NCBI GenBank assembly: GCA_018242505.1
Contig: JAFEBU010000045.1
Span: 1 to 64,000 of the forward strand
Direction of reading: 5' to 3'
Source: Pseudomonadota bacterium
Lineage (GTDB): Bacteria; Pseudomonadota; Alphaproteobacteria; Reyranellales; Reyranellaceae
Length of the DNA stretch: 64,000 nucleotides
The position numbers and the translations under genes are program-made. This document shows positions 1-8,887 of the stretch, piece after piece. The notes under the pieces are model-generated. The model saw nothing but the letters and a program-made list of their open reading frames with translations. It had not been told where the DNA came from and ran no database searches. How positions within the stretch are numbered: the first letter of the stretch is position 1; every line of letters starts with the position of its first letter.

Positions 1-327
1 GGAACCAAACAATCCCAGCACATGATCGCTTTCGACCAGCTCTCGGGCGCGTTCGATAGCTTTCGGCGGACTATATCCATCGTCGAGCGACAGCATCTTT
101 ATCTTCCGACCGTTGATGCCGCCCTTGGCATTCAATCGGTTGATATAGGCCTGATCCACGCGGCCCTGTACGCTCCATGCGGACACGGGCCCACTATATG
201 GCTGCGTTTGTCCGATCGTGATTTCGGTTGCGGTAACGCCCGGTGTGGCTTCCTGGGCGAAGCTGTTGGCGGGTGAAAGCGCCAGCAGCACCGTTGCCGA
301 TAACAGCGAGCGACGAAAAGCGAGCAT
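1..327 (-). CDS. ABC transporter substrate-binding protein, branched-chain amino acid (LivJ) type, partial
   Basis: Only the first 109 residues are present; the gene runs off the left edge. The ATG at 327 is preceded by GGGAGGA about 5 nt upstream; an in-frame GTG at 330 is an alternative. Residues 1-24 are a Sec signal peptide ending SFA before Gln25. The mature start has the periplasmic type I binding-protein pattern (EITIGQTQPYSGP, GGINGRK, LDDGYSPPK). It is closely similar to the protein at 21859-23079 (TEIKIGNTNPYSGP, GGINGRK, DDGYMPPK). In the family such proteins deliver substrates to a Liv-type ABC importer; no permease or ATPase lies in the window. It diverges from the SDR at 673 across a shared control region, so it probably serves that catabolic cluster. 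The substrate is unknown. Confidence 0.88.
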   Translation of the reverse strand, partial: MLAFRRSLLSATVLLALSPANSFAQEATPGVTATEITIGQTQPYSGPVSAWSVQGRVDQAYINRLNAKGGINGRKIKMLSLDDGYSPPKAIERARELVESDHVLGLFGS

Positions 328-672
328 CACATCCTCCCACGTCCGATTCTTGACTTCTGGTTCTGCCTACGACGCGGGGACGATGCGGCTTGAGCCAATC
401 GCATGCAATGCGGTTGGCTCGTTCGGAGCGACTAATCACGTATATGATCAGACTGCGCCAATCGAAAGCGCGCTCCTCGATGCGGGCGATGCACGTCATC
501 ACTGGACGTGGCGCCGTATTCTTCAACGCTGTTCCTTGTCGCTGCTGTGCATGGCGCTTCCTTCGTCTTCTCCATCACATCTCTGATGAATGCGCTGGAA
601 TCGATGGTCGGTATTGCCTCTAGGTCCCACTTCCTCCAGCGTCCCCGGCGCAACTGGCGGAGCGAATCCAGC
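328..672. other. Divergent intergenic control region (345 bp)
   Basis: No credible gene lies here between the minus-strand binding protein and the plus-strand SDR. Short open frames cross it but have no RBS or family resemblance. The recognisable element is the 14-bp near-palindrome at 435-448. Both promoters are expected here, but no clear -35/-10 pair stands out. Confidence 0.6.
435..448. promoter_or_regulatory. Putative IclR-type operator (copy A)
   Basis: The sequence ATCACGTATATGAT is identical at 12 of 14 positions to the perfect palindrome at 9779-9792, upstream of the IclR gene at 8888-9682. It lies 108 bp upstream of the ABC binding protein start and about 225 bp upstream of the SDR start. 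Sharing between the cluster promoter and the regulator's own upstream region suggests a common binding site; the assignment to that IclR protein is inference. Confidence 0.5.
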
Positions 673-1569
673 ATGACAACAAGCAGCCAACATCGGTTCG
701 ACGGTCAAGTGGCGGTCGTAACTGGAGCTGGCGCGGGTCTTGGTCGGCAGCATGCGCTCGAACTGGCGCGCCGGGGGGCGAAGCTCGTCATCAACGACGT
801 CGCCAAGGCCGCCGACGGGAGCTGGGTGGCGGAGCGCACGGCGTCGGAGTTGCGGGCATTGGGCGGCGAGGCCGTCGCTGACATGGCGGATGTGTCCGAT
901 GAAGAGGCGGTTGGCGCTCTGATAGAGCATGCAGTCCAGGCGTTCGGGGCCATAGACATACTCATCAACAACGCCGGCAACGCGATTACCGCGCCTCTTT
1001 GGAAGCTGTCGACCTCGGACATGAAGGCCGTACTCGACGTCCACCTGTGGGGCACGTTCTGGAGTATGCGCGCCGCGCTGCCGCATATGCGGCAACGCGG
1101 CTATGGCCGCATCGTCAATACCGCATCGGCGCTTGGTGCCTTCGGCGCTCCGCATTCCGCGCCATATGTTGCCGCGAAAGCGGGCATCATCGGCCTGACC
1201 AGGGTCGCTGCGCTCGATACTGCGGGCACCGACATCCGGGTCAATTCAATAGCGCCGATCGCCTATACGGCGCTCGCAAAGGACTTCTTCGACCATCACC
1301 CCTCCGTGAACGTCGAGAAACTGTCGACTGCCACCGTCTCGCCGGTGGTGCTGTACCTCTCGCACGAAAGCTGTGAGCTCAACGGAGAACTGCTCAGTGT
1401 CGCGGCCGGACGCGTGGCGCGAATCTGCACGATCACGGCGCCTGGCCTGTACAGCGAGCATCTTACAAGCGAGCAGGTGGCCGACAACCTTGCGACGATC
1501 ATGGATCCCGCCGGCTACATCGTGCCATCGAAGTCGATGGATCAATACAAGTTGCTGAAGCTCAACTAG
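673..1569 (+). CDS. SDR family NAD(P)-dependent oxidoreductase (hydroxyacyl-CoA dehydrogenase-like)
   Basis: A 298-residue classical short-chain dehydrogenase. The open frame extends upstream to 508, but the ATG at 673 begins just ahead of the Rossmann fold and has GGAG about 10 nt upstream. Visible motifs are TGAGAGLG at 17-24, NNAG at 99-102, and the catalytic Ser152, Tyr165 and Lys169. The C-terminal tail beyond about residue 200 is longer than in FabG-type enzymes and resembles bacterial relatives of the dehydrogenase unit of peroxisomal multifunctional enzyme 2. It is first in a tight plus-strand run with CoA-transferases, MaoC hydratases and a CitE-like lyase, so oxidation of a hydroxyacyl-CoA or hydroxy acid is the likely role. 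The substrate cannot be read from the sequence. Confidence 0.85.
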   Translation: MTTSSQHRFDGQVAVVTGAGAGLGRQHALELARRGAKLVINDVAKAADGSWVAERTASELRALGGEAVADMADVSDEEAVGALIEHAVQAFGAIDILINNAGNAITAPLWKLSTSDMKAVLDVHLWGTFWSMRAALPHMRQRGYGRIVNTASALGAFGAPHSAPYVAAKAGIIGLTRVAALDTAGTDIRVNSIAPIAYTALAKDFFDHHPSVNVEKLSTATVSPVVLYLSHESCELNGELLSVAAGRVARICTITAPGLYSEHLTSEQVADNLATIMDPAGYIVPSKSMDQYKLLKLN

Positions 1570-1576
1570 ACGTTCC

Positions 1577-2839
1577 ATGCCGATCCCGTTTTCCGAAGCC
1601 GGTCGCCCGTTCGGGGCCCTCAGCGACATCAGGATAATCGACCTCACGCAGATGCTGGCCGGTCCTTACGGGACGATGGTCCTGGCTGACCATGGCGCTG
1701 AAGTGATCAAGATCGAAGGGCTCGCGGGTGATGTCACCCGATCGGCGGGTCCCTACAGAGACGGCGATAATGTCCGCGCGCTCGGGGGGTACTTTCAGAG
1801 TGTCGACCGTAACAAGCGCAGCATATGTCTTGATCTCAAGTCAGCGGAAGGAAAGCGGATCTTCAAGGATCTCGTGAAAACCGCCGATGCGGTGACCGAA
1901 AATTTCCGGGCCGGCGTCATGGACCGGCTCGGGTTGAGCTACGAGACCCTTCGCGAGATCAATCCCCGCCTGGTCTATGGCGCCCTGCGTGGGTTCGGAG
2001 ACCGACGCACGGGCCATTCACCCTACCAGGATTGGCCGGCATACGATGTCGTCGCTCAGGCCATGGGTGGCGTCATGGCGATAACGGGCCCCAATGCCGA
2101 GACACCCACCAAGGTAGGTCCCGGCATTGGCGACATCGTGCCTGGCATGATGCTGGGATTCGGCGTGTTGGCGGCAATCCACCACGCACGGCGTACCGGA
2201 GTCGGCCAGTTCGTGGATGTCTCCATGGTGGATGCGGTCCTGGCTGTGTGCGAGCGCATGGTGTGGCAGCATTCGGTGGAGGGACTGCGGCCCGGTCCTG
2301 AAGGAAACCATCATCCGTTCCTTTGTCCCTTCGGCATGTTTCCCGCCGCCGACGGCTTTGTAACGATTGCCGCCCATCAGGACGAATTTTTTACGATACT
2401 TGCGGCTGGCATCGACGCCCAGGATCTGCTGGATAATCCCGACTTCAAGTCGCGTATCGCCCGCACGCGCAACCGTCATCGCCTCATCGTGGAATTGAAC
2501 GCGAGGACGTCCCGGTTCTCGAAGGCGCAGCTGATCGAGCGGCTGGCGGGTAAGATCCCGTTCGGCCCGGTGATGGATATCGCCGAAATCGTGGCCGATC
2601 CCCATTTCGCGGCTCGCGAGATGATCGTCGACGTGGAGCAACCTGGCACCACGCCGATTCAAGTCGCCGGCGTGCCTATCAAGATGACGGAGACGCCGGG
2701 CGGCGTCATGCGGCGCAGCCCGCTGCTCGGCGAAGATACCGATGCCGAGCTTCGCAAGCTCGGCCTGTCGGATGAGAAAATCCAGTCCTTGATTGATCAG
2801 CAGGTCGTCGTCACGACGACCAGGAGAGGAAAACCATGA
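1577..2839 (+). CDS. CaiB/BaiF (family III) CoA-transferase
   Basis: 420 residues, normal for the family. The N-terminal block (IRIIDLTQMLAGPYGTMVLADHGAEVIKIE, here split around residues 18-47) is characteristic, and Asp186 in the GIGDIVPGM segment matches the position of the catalytic aspartate that forms the acyl anhydride in formyl-CoA transferase relatives. It would move CoA between two carboxylic acids in the cytoplasm. The gene starts 7 bp after the SDR and overlaps the next gene by ATGA, indicating one transcript. A second, diverged CoA-transferase is encoded at 4815. The recognised acid is unknown; an unsaturated dicarboxylate is possible from the MaoC and CitE neighbours. Confidence 0.9.
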   Translation: MPIPFSEAGRPFGALSDIRIIDLTQMLAGPYGTMVLADHGAEVIKIEGLAGDVTRSAGPYRDGDNVRALGGYFQSVDRNKRSICLDLKSAEGKRIFKDLVKTADAVTENFRAGVMDRLGLSYETLREINPRLVYGALRGFGDRRTGHSPYQDWPAYDVVAQAMGGVMAITGPNAETPTKVGPGIGDIVPGMMLGFGVLAAIHHARRTGVGQFVDVSMVDAVLAVCERMVWQHSVEGLRPGPEGNHHPFLCPFGMFPAADGFVTIAAHQDEFFTILAAGIDAQDLLDNPDFKSRIARTRNRHRLIVELNARTSRFSKAQLIERLAGKIPFGPVMDIAEIVADPHFAAREMIVDVEQPGTTPIQVAGVPIKMTETPGGVMRRSPLLGEDTDAELRKLGLSDEKIQSLIDQQVVVTTTRRGKP

Positions 2840-3747
2840 CGAAGCGCCTGGCGCGGCTGCGTCGCTCACAGCTCTCGGTCCCCGGCAGCAGCGAAAAAAT
2901 GCTGCGAGGGGGAGCGTCATCCAGCGCAGACCACGTCTTTTGCGATCTTGAGGATGCGGTCGCGCCCAGCGCCAAGGTGGAAGCGCGAGACAAGATCGCA
3001 TGGGCGCTCAATAACCTCGACTGGGGAAAGAAAACCCGCTGCGTGCGCATTAACGATGTGACGACGGAGTGGTGCCATGGAGACATTCTCACTGTCGTCG
3101 AAAAGGCGGGCGCCAACCTCGACACGATCATGCTGACAAAGCCGCGCGTCGCGGCGGACGTGATCTTCGTGGACCGGTTCCTGGGGCAGCTTGAGAAGCG
3201 CCTGAAGCTGCCCAAGCGCATCGGCATCGAGGTGCTGATCGAGGAAGTCGAGGCGTTGGAGAACGTCAAAGAGATCGCGAGATGCACCGACCGAATGGAA
3301 GCGCTGATTTTCGGCATGGGGGATTATTCGGGGTCGCAGGGCATCGACACGCGTGAGATCGGAGGCACCGGCGGATATCCGGGAGACATCTTCCACTACG
3401 CACGTTTTCGCGTGACGGCGGCGGCGCGTTCGGCCGGGATAGACGCGGTTGACGGTCCATTTGCCAATTTCAGGAACGAGGAAGGCTATCGCGCCGAAGC
3501 GAAGAAAGCCCAGGCGCTGGGCATGATCGGCAAATGGGCGATCCATCCTTCCCAGATCGCTCCCGCGCTGGAGATTTTTTCGCCAAGTCCAAAGGAGGTG
3601 GCCCGCGCGCGGAAGATGGAGGCCGCGTATAAGGAAGCGGAAGCGCGAGGGCTTGGAGCCGTTCAGGTCGATGGTGTCATGATCGATGTCGCCGTGCTCC
3701 GACTCGTGCGCAACACGCTGAACAAGGCGGATCTCATCGGCATGTGA
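2836..3747 (+). CDS. HpcH/HpaI aldolase / CitE-like acyl-CoA lyase
   Basis: 303 residues with the TIM-barrel citrate lyase beta-like signature: RSQLSVPGSS near the start, DLEDAV at 37-42 (metal and substrate binding), IGIEVLIE, and the AIHPSQI region near the C-terminus. Relatives cleave malyl-CoA, citramalyl-CoA or HMG-CoA-type 3-hydroxyacyl-CoA thioesters. It is coupled to the CoA-transferase by an ATGA overlap. Together with two MaoC hydratases this matches the logic of itaconate/mesaconate breakdown, in which a citramalyl-CoA lyase releases acetyl-CoA and pyruvate. The precise substrate is inference. Confidence 0.88.
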   Translation: MTKRLARLRRSQLSVPGSSEKMLRGGASSSADHVFCDLEDAVAPSAKVEARDKIAWALNNLDWGKKTRCVRINDVTTEWCHGDILTVVEKAGANLDTIMLTKPRVAADVIFVDRFLGQLEKRLKLPKRIGIEVLIEEVEALENVKEIARCTDRMEALIFGMGDYSGSQGIDTREIGGTGGYPGDIFHYARFRVTAAARSAGIDAVDGPFANFRNEEGYRAEAKKAQALGMIGKWAIHPSQIAPALEIFSPSPKEVARARKMEAAYKEAEARGLGAVQVDGVMIDVAVLRLVRNTLNKADLIGM

Positions 3748-3809
3748 GCCGGTGTCCCAGGGAATACGCCATAACCAACAGATCAGAACGAACATATGTG
3801 GAGGAACAG

Positions 3810-4781
3810 ATGCGATGGCTGATGAAATCGTTGATTGCGGTAATCACCCTGTCGGCCATGAGTGCGGGCAGCGCCTACGCCGAGTACCCTGATCGCCCGA
3901 TCCATCTGCTTGTGCCATATCCTCCAGGCGGTCTGGTCGACACAATGGCCCGAACGATGCAGGAGCCGCTGTCGAAGGCGCTTGGCCAGCCGGTCATCGT
4001 GGACAACAAGCCCGGCGCTGCGGGGGCCATTGCCACCCGATCCGTCGCGCAGGCCGCGCCGGACGGATATACCCTAATCTTCGGCAACAACGGGCCAAGC
4101 GCTCTGTTGCCGTTGGTGCAGAAGGACATTGGCTACGATCCTATCGCCGACTTCGAGCCGATTTCGATGATCGCCACGGCGCCGATGGTCATGGTCATCC
4201 ATCAAAGCGTGCCGGCGAAGGATCTGAAGGAATTCATAGGGTACGCCCTGCAGAACCCCGGCACTATTGCTTATTCCTCCGCGGGAAGCGGCTCACTGGG
4301 CCATCTCGCCTCCGAGCTGTTCGCGCATGTCGCTGGGGTCAAGCTCATTCACGTGCCCTACAAGGGATCCGCGCCAGCGGTGATGGCGGTCCTGGGAGGT
4401 GAAGTTAAGATGTACCTTTCGTCGCCCAGCGATACGCTCACCGCGGGCATCAAAGCCGGGAAAGTGCGGCTGATCGGAGAATCGTCGTCTTCGCCGTCCA
4501 GCCTGGCGCCCGGTGCAGCCCCCATCGCCGACGTGCTGCCAGGCTTCGATGTCCTGATATGGTATGGCGTCCTCGCGCCTAGAAAGACGCCGAAGCCGAT
4601 CATCGACCGGCTGAACAAAGCCTTCAGCGAGGTGCTTGCGCAAAAGAATATGCGGGACCGTTTCCATTCCTATGGGGCGGACGCCACCACCAGCTCACCC
4701 GAGGAGCTGACGAGACGCATCGCCGAGGAGGTGCCCAAGTGGCGCGACCTCATCGAAACGGCCCGCATTGCCGCGCAATAA
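3810..4781 (+). CDS. Tripartite tricarboxylate transporter substrate-binding protein (Bug/TctC family)
   Basis: 323 residues. The open frame begins at 3744, but the ATG at 3810 has a strong RBS (GGAGGAA) and opens directly into a signal peptide (MRWLMKSLIAVITLSAMS, cleavage after AYA), so 3810 is preferred. The mature protein begins EYPDRPIHLLVPYPPGG, the standard Bug start, followed by DNKPGAAG and HVPYKGS, loops that hold a carboxylate ligand in known structures. No TctA or TctB membrane partner is nearby; orphan Bug proteins are common. It probably binds the acid fed to this cluster. It is one of four Bug proteins in the window. Confidence 0.92.
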   Translation: MRWLMKSLIAVITLSAMSAGSAYAEYPDRPIHLLVPYPPGGLVDTMARTMQEPLSKALGQPVIVDNKPGAAGAIATRSVAQAAPDGYTLIFGNNGPSALLPLVQKDIGYDPIADFEPISMIATAPMVMVIHQSVPAKDLKEFIGYALQNPGTIAYSSAGSGSLGHLASELFAHVAGVKLIHVPYKGSAPAVMAVLGGEVKMYLSSPSDTLTAGIKAGKVRLIGESSSSPSSLAPGAAPIADVLPGFDVLIWYGVLAPRKTPKPIIDRLNKAFSEVLAQKNMRDRFHSYGADATTSSPEELTRRIAEEVPKWRDLIETARIAAQ

Positions 4782-4814
4782 CGTCGATGTCCGCGGAACC
4801 GAGGAGAGTTGTCG

Positions 4815-6056
4815 ATGACCAAGAAGATCACTCCGGGAGGAAGACCGGCGCTTGAAGGTCTTCGGGTGATCGACTTCACCCATTTCATCGCCGGCCCATA
4901 TTGCACCATGATGCTGGGCGATCTCGGCGCCGATGTGGTTAAGATCGAAAATCCGACGTCGGGCGGCGACAGCATGCGGACGTTCCGTCCTCTGATTGCC
5001 GGCGAGAGCGGGCCGTTTATCTGGGCGAACCGCAATAAGCGCAGCATTGCGATCGATCTGGCGACGGCGTCCGGACGACAGGTGGTGATCGACCTGGTGA
5101 CCAAAGCCGACGTGCTCGTTGAAAACTTCTCAACGGGAATCATGGAGCGCTTTGGGCTGTCGTATGAAGCCGTGTCCAGGCTCAATCCTCGGCTGATCTA
5201 CTGCTCGATCTCCGCATATGGTCGGGAAGGTCCACTGAAGGAGCGGACTGGCTTCGATCCAATCGTGCAGGCCGAAAGCGGCTTCATGGCGGTCAATGGC
5301 TTCGAAGATCGAGAACCCATCCGCACCGGCCCGGCCATCATGGATATTTCGACCGGTATGATGGCTTGCAACGGCATTCTCGCGGCTTTGGCGGCGCGTA
5401 GCCGTGATGGAGTCGGGCAGAAAGTCGAGATTGCCCTCTTCGACGTTGCAACGACCATGGTCGGGTATCACGCCATGAACGCCCTGCTGACGAACATCGA
5501 GCCGCGTCGCATCGGGAACAACAGTTTCGACACGGCGCCCATGGGGGTATTTTATGCGGCCGACGGTCCGTTCTATCTCGCGGTCGCCAACGACCGTCTC
5601 TTTGAACGGCTCGCCAGGGATGTATTGGCTCGACCGGATCTTCCGGCAGACAGAAGATTCGCGACCAACGCCGACCGCAACGCTCATCGGGATGAATTGT
5701 TCGCGCTTCTCAATGGCCTCTTTGGGTCGAAGGGAAGGGAACATTGGCTTGCCAGAATGCGAGAGGAGGGCGTGCCGGCGGGCGCCGTTCGAACCCTCTG
5801 CGAGGCTTTTGCCTCCAAGGAGATGGCTGCAAGGAAGCGGGTAACCAGAATTCCGCATGCCACGGCGGGCGAAGTGCCAAACATCGGGTCAGCGCTGCAT
5901 TTGGCTGGATCTCCCGTGGTGTCGCCGACGGCGGCGCCTACGCTGGGGCAGCATACGGGTGAGGTCCTCCGGGAGTTTGGCTATTCGGCGCCGGAATTGG
6001 CGATTTTGTCGGAACAAGGCGCCTTCGGCCGGCCTTCGAAGCCAGCCGACGCATAA
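4815..6056 (+). CDS. CaiB/BaiF (family III) CoA-transferase, second copy
   Basis: 413 residues from the ATG at 4815, which has GAGGAGAG ending 6 nt upstream; an in-frame TTG at 4810 region is less likely. The family core is clear (GLRVIDFTHFIAGPYC at 15-30, ANRNKRSIAIDL) and Asp177 in TGPAIMDISTGM is the expected catalytic residue. It is well diverged from the transferase at 1577, so it is not a recent duplicate, and two different acids or two steps of one pathway may be activated. It lies between a Bug binding protein and an esterase on the same strand. Confidence 0.9.
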   Translation: MTKKITPGGRPALEGLRVIDFTHFIAGPYCTMMLGDLGADVVKIENPTSGGDSMRTFRPLIAGESGPFIWANRNKRSIAIDLATASGRQVVIDLVTKADVLVENFSTGIMERFGLSYEAVSRLNPRLIYCSISAYGREGPLKERTGFDPIVQAESGFMAVNGFEDREPIRTGPAIMDISTGMMACNGILAALAARSRDGVGQKVEIALFDVATTMVGYHAMNALLTNIEPRRIGNNSFDTAPMGVFYAADGPFYLAVANDRLFERLARDVLARPDLPADRRFATNADRNAHRDELFALLNGLFGSKGREHWLARMREEGVPAGAVRTLCEAFASKEMAARKRVTRIPHATAGEVPNIGSALHLAGSPVVSPTAAPTLGQHTGEVLREFGYSAPELAILSEQGAFGRPSKPADA

Positions 6057-6096
6057 GGCTGTCCCAGGAGCATCCATCGGAAAGAGGAGTGAGAAC

Positions 6097-6996
6097 TTGG
6101 CGAGCCCAGAATTTTACGAGCTGGTAAAGAAGCTCCGTTCGCGGCCTCCAGAGGAGAACCCGCCGATCGAGCGGCTACGAGCCGGTTTTGAAGCTCTAAG
6201 CCGGCAATTTCCCCCGCCCTCGAATGCTTCCTTCGAAACCATCGACGCCGCCGGTGTGCCAGCCGAGTGGGTTTCGGTCACGAAAGGCAAGCAACTACCG
6301 GTGATTCTCTATTTCCACGGTGGCGGTTATTGCATCGGCTCAGCCAAGACCCATCGTGATCTCGTGGCGCGCATGTGCATCGCCGCCGAAGCGCGTGCAT
6401 TGTCGGTCGATTATCGGCTCGCGCCCGAGAACCCGTTCCCGGCGGCTGTGCATGATGGCGTTGGCGCCTATCGGTGGCTTAGGAGCCAGGGCGTGCCCGC
6501 TAAATCGATCGTTGTTGCAGGAGATTCCGCGGGCGGAGGTCTCGCGCTGGCGACATTGCTTTCGCTTAAGCAGAGCGGCGATGAACTTCCCGCCGCTGGC
6601 ATATGCATGTCACCGGTTACGGATCTCGCGAAGGAAGGCGAGTCGATGCGGACGAAGATCCATCTCGACCCGATGGTGCAGCCCAAGAGCAGCACCGCGT
6701 ACGCCCAGAGGTATATCGCCGACGGAGACATCAAGGCGCCGCTTGCTTCGCCTTTGTACGCGGAGCTCGAGGGGCTGCCGCCGCTGCTTGTTCTGGTCGG
6801 CACCTGGGAGGTGCTTCTCGACGATTCGACACGCTTCGCGGCCAAGGCAAATGCGGCGGGCGTTCCGGTCGATCTGGAGGTGTGGGAAGAGATGATCCAC
6901 ATCTGGCCGTTCTTTGCCGCCGTTCTTCCGGAAGGCCGGCAGGCGATCGAGCGCATGGCCGCCTTTATCAAGAACCATGTGGCATCTCCGAATTGA
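6097..6996 (+). CDS. Alpha/beta hydrolase, HSL family (family IV esterase / lactonase-like)
   Basis: 299 residues if it starts at the TTG at 6097, which follows AAAGAGGAGTGAG; the upstream open part overlaps the CoA-transferase and shows no family similarity. HGGG at 74-77 supplies the oxyanion hole and GDSAGG at 142-147 carries nucleophile Ser144. The later LVGTWEVLLDD and EEMIHIWPFF segments carry the expected Asp and His. The family cleaves carboxylic esters of small acyl chains and sometimes lactones. Beside a pathway that includes a Baeyer-Villiger monooxygenase, opening of an ester or lactone product is a reasonable guess. Confidence 0.87.
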   Translation: MASPEFYELVKKLRSRPPEENPPIERLRAGFEALSRQFPPPSNASFETIDAAGVPAEWVSVTKGKQLPVILYFHGGGYCIGSAKTHRDLVARMCIAAEARALSVDYRLAPENPFPAAVHDGVGAYRWLRSQGVPAKSIVVAGDSAGGGLALATLLSLKQSGDELPAAGICMSPVTDLAKEGESMRTKIHLDPMVQPKSSTAYAQRYIADGDIKAPLASPLYAELEGLPPLLVLVGTWEVLLDDSTRFAAKANAAGVPVDLEVWEEMIHIWPFFAAVLPEGRQAIERMAAFIKNHVASPN

Positions 6997-7021
6997 TTCT
7001 TTTGCTTCCGCCGAGGTTGTC

Positions 7022-7825
7022 ATGATGTTGTCAGGCAAGGTTGCAGTCGTGACTGGAGCGGCGCGGGGCCTGGGGCGTGCCTATGCGCTTCGTCTGGCGA
7101 GGCTTGGAGCGGACGTCGCCATACTGGATATAGACCTGAAAGGGGCGGCGAAGTTTGGCGAGGAATTGGGCGCGCCCTCCGTCGCGGAGGAGGTGCAGGC
7201 GCACGGCCGTCGGGCCGTTGGTCTGGAGGTCGACGTAGCGGATCGGTCGGCAGCGGAAGACGCCATCGAACAGGTGCATCGCCGGTTGGGGCCAATCGAC
7301 ATCCTGGTAAACAATGCAGGTGGCGCGATCACGGACGTCGCAAAGAGCGGACCGTCGGTGGTGTCGTCGGACGATATTGCGACAATCCTCAACGCGAATC
7401 TGATGAGCACGATTCATTGCTGTCAGGCAGTCGCCCCTGTGATGAAGGAACGGCGTGCTGGGATCATCGTCAATACCGCATCCACGGCGGCCCGGATCAT
7501 CGGTTCTCGCGGTAGCCTTTCCCATTACGGGTTCGCCAAGGAGGCGGTCGTGCACTACACGAGATCGCTGGCGGCAGAACTCGGGCCGTACGGTGTGCGG
7601 GTGAATGCCATAGCGCCCGGCATCATGATGACGGCCCGCGTCAGGAAACTCGCAGATGAACGGGGTATCGGCCAGGCGTCGCAGGCGCAGCGCATACCGC
7701 TGGGACGCCTGGGTGAGCCGGATGATTGTGCCGGCGTCCTCGAGTTTCTGGTGACCGATCTTTCGAGATATGTCACCGGGCAAAGCATATCGGTCTGTGG
7801 CGGGGCTGCCTTGTCACCGTCCTGA
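7022..7825 (+). CDS. SDR family oxidoreductase (FabG-like)
   Basis: 267 residues from the ATG at 7022 (an ATG at 7025 is also possible), with GCCGAGG upstream. The upstream open frame overlaps the esterase and is discarded. Cofactor motif TGAARGLG at 11-18, NNAG at 97-100, catalytic Ser154, Tyr169 and Lys173, and a PG motif after the active site identify a classical SDR. Asp at the end of the second strand (AILDID) favours NAD over NADP. The role is presumably oxidation of an alcohol or hydroxyacyl intermediate. Confidence 0.88.
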   Translation: MMLSGKVAVVTGAARGLGRAYALRLARLGADVAILDIDLKGAAKFGEELGAPSVAEEVQAHGRRAVGLEVDVADRSAAEDAIEQVHRRLGPIDILVNNAGGAITDVAKSGPSVVSSDDIATILNANLMSTIHCCQAVAPVMKERRAGIIVNTASTAARIIGSRGSLSHYGFAKEAVVHYTRSLAAELGPYGVRVNAIAPGIMMTARVRKLADERGIGQASQAQRIPLGRLGEPDDCAGVLEFLVTDLSRYVTGQSISVCGGAALSPS

Positions 7826-7849
7826 AGGGAGCCAAAGCGGGAGCATTGC

Positions 7850-8353
7850 ATGAACGATATCGTTGCCGATCTGAAGGCGCGGGCGCAGCCCTGGCGTCGC
7901 GGCAATTCGTACGAAGATTTCACGAAAGGCCAGACGTTTCGCCATCATTGGGGCCGAACGATCACCGCCAGCGACAACGTGCTCTTTGCGACGCTGACGC
8001 TTCATTATAATCCGCTCTACACGAACGCCGACTATGCACGATCCCGTGGGTTCTCCGATCTGGTCGTCTGCCCGCTATTGCTCTTCAACACAGTGTTCGG
8101 TTTGAGCGTCGAGGATCTGAGTGAAATCGGCGGTCCGTTTCTTGGCGTGGACCAGCTCACATACCAGCGCCCGGTGATTGTCGGCGAGACGGTCTACGCC
8201 AATAGTGAGGTGATAGATCGGCGCGAAACGGAAAGCAGGCCAGGGTATGGGATCGTGACGTGGCGGACGCAAGGGGTAACGGCCGACGGCGACGTGCTTC
8301 TTGTCTATCGAAGAGCCAATCTCGTCAGGAAGCGAAAGCCCGTTTCGGGTTGA
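7850..8353 (+). CDS. MaoC family dehydratase (mesaconyl-CoA hydratase-like), subunit 1
   Basis: 167 residues with a single hotdog-fold MaoC domain. The GRTITASDNVLFATLTLHYNP segment (residues 35-55), PLLLFNTVFGLSV and YQRPVIVGETVYANSEV match the group that includes mesaconyl-CoA and itaconyl-CoA hydratases. The hotdog hydratase residues lie in LHYNPLY (His52, Asn54). A second, distinct MaoC gene follows within 35 bp, which may give a heterodimer in which only one subunit is fully active. With CoA-transferases and a CitE lyase in the operon, hydration of a C5 unsaturated acyl-CoA is the best guess. Confidence 0.86.
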   Translation: MNDIVADLKARAQPWRRGNSYEDFTKGQTFRHHWGRTITASDNVLFATLTLHYNPLYTNADYARSRGFSDLVVCPLLLFNTVFGLSVEDLSEIGGPFLGVDQLTYQRPVIVGETVYANSEVIDRRETESRPGYGIVTWRTQGVTADGDVLLVYRRANLVRKRKPVSG

Positions 8354-8386
8354 CCCGCTGGAACCGGACCGTAATTCGAGGAGCTC

Positions 8387-8869
8387 ATGGACTTCATGAA
8401 AGGGCGCACGTCGCCAGACAACTATTTCGAGGATTTCGAGATCGGGCAGGTTATCGCCCATGCGCGAGGCAAGACAGTGACGGAGATGGACAACGTCTTG
8501 CTGACCAATCTCGTGATGAACACGGCCGATGGCCATTTCAACGAGCATCGGATGAATCGGCAGAATAGCATTGCGGGCTTCAATACACGCATCGTTTATG
8601 GCGGCATCAGTTTCTCGATTGTCATCGGCCTTGCCGCACAGGATACCGGCGAGCATGTGCTCGAAGAGCGAGGCATGGACAAAATCAGGCTTCGGGCTCC
8701 TGTCCATCACGGCGACACGCTCTACTCCTTCACGGAAGTGCTCGACAAGTCGGATAGCGATGTGGCTGACGCAGGTATCATCCGCTTCAAGCACTATGGC
8801 GTGAACCAGGACGACAAGTTGGTCTACGACGGCGAACGAACCGTTCTCATGCAACGTCGGCCCAAGTAG
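8387..8869 (+). CDS. MaoC family dehydratase (mesaconyl-CoA hydratase-like), subunit 2
   Basis: 160 residues, single hotdog domain. The YFEDFEIGQVIAHARGKTVTE start (13-33) is typical of MaoC hydratases, and the NTADGHFNEH segment (45-54) carries Asp48 and His50/His54 as candidate catalytic residues. The later HHGDTLYSFTEVL block matches the preceding protein, but overall identity is low. It has its own RBS (GAGGAGCTC) 34 bp after the first MaoC gene. It is the last gene of the plus-strand run; the 18-bp gap to the convergent IclR gene contains a CGCGCA/TGCGCG inverted repeat without a T tract. Confidence 0.86.
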   Translation: MDFMKGRTSPDNYFEDFEIGQVIAHARGKTVTEMDNVLLTNLVMNTADGHFNEHRMNRQNSIAGFNTRIVYGGISFSIVIGLAAQDTGEHVLEERGMDKIRLRAPVHHGDTLYSFTEVLDKSDSDVADAGIIRFKHYGVNQDDKLVYDGERTVLMQRRPK

Positions 8870-8887
8870 TCGCGCAACTTCTGCGCG

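Noticed and set aside
8871..8887. CGCGCA/TGCGCG hairpin between MaoC and IclR as a bidirectional terminator
   Set aside because: The stem is short (6 bp) and no T run follows on either strand; noted only in the MaoC entry.
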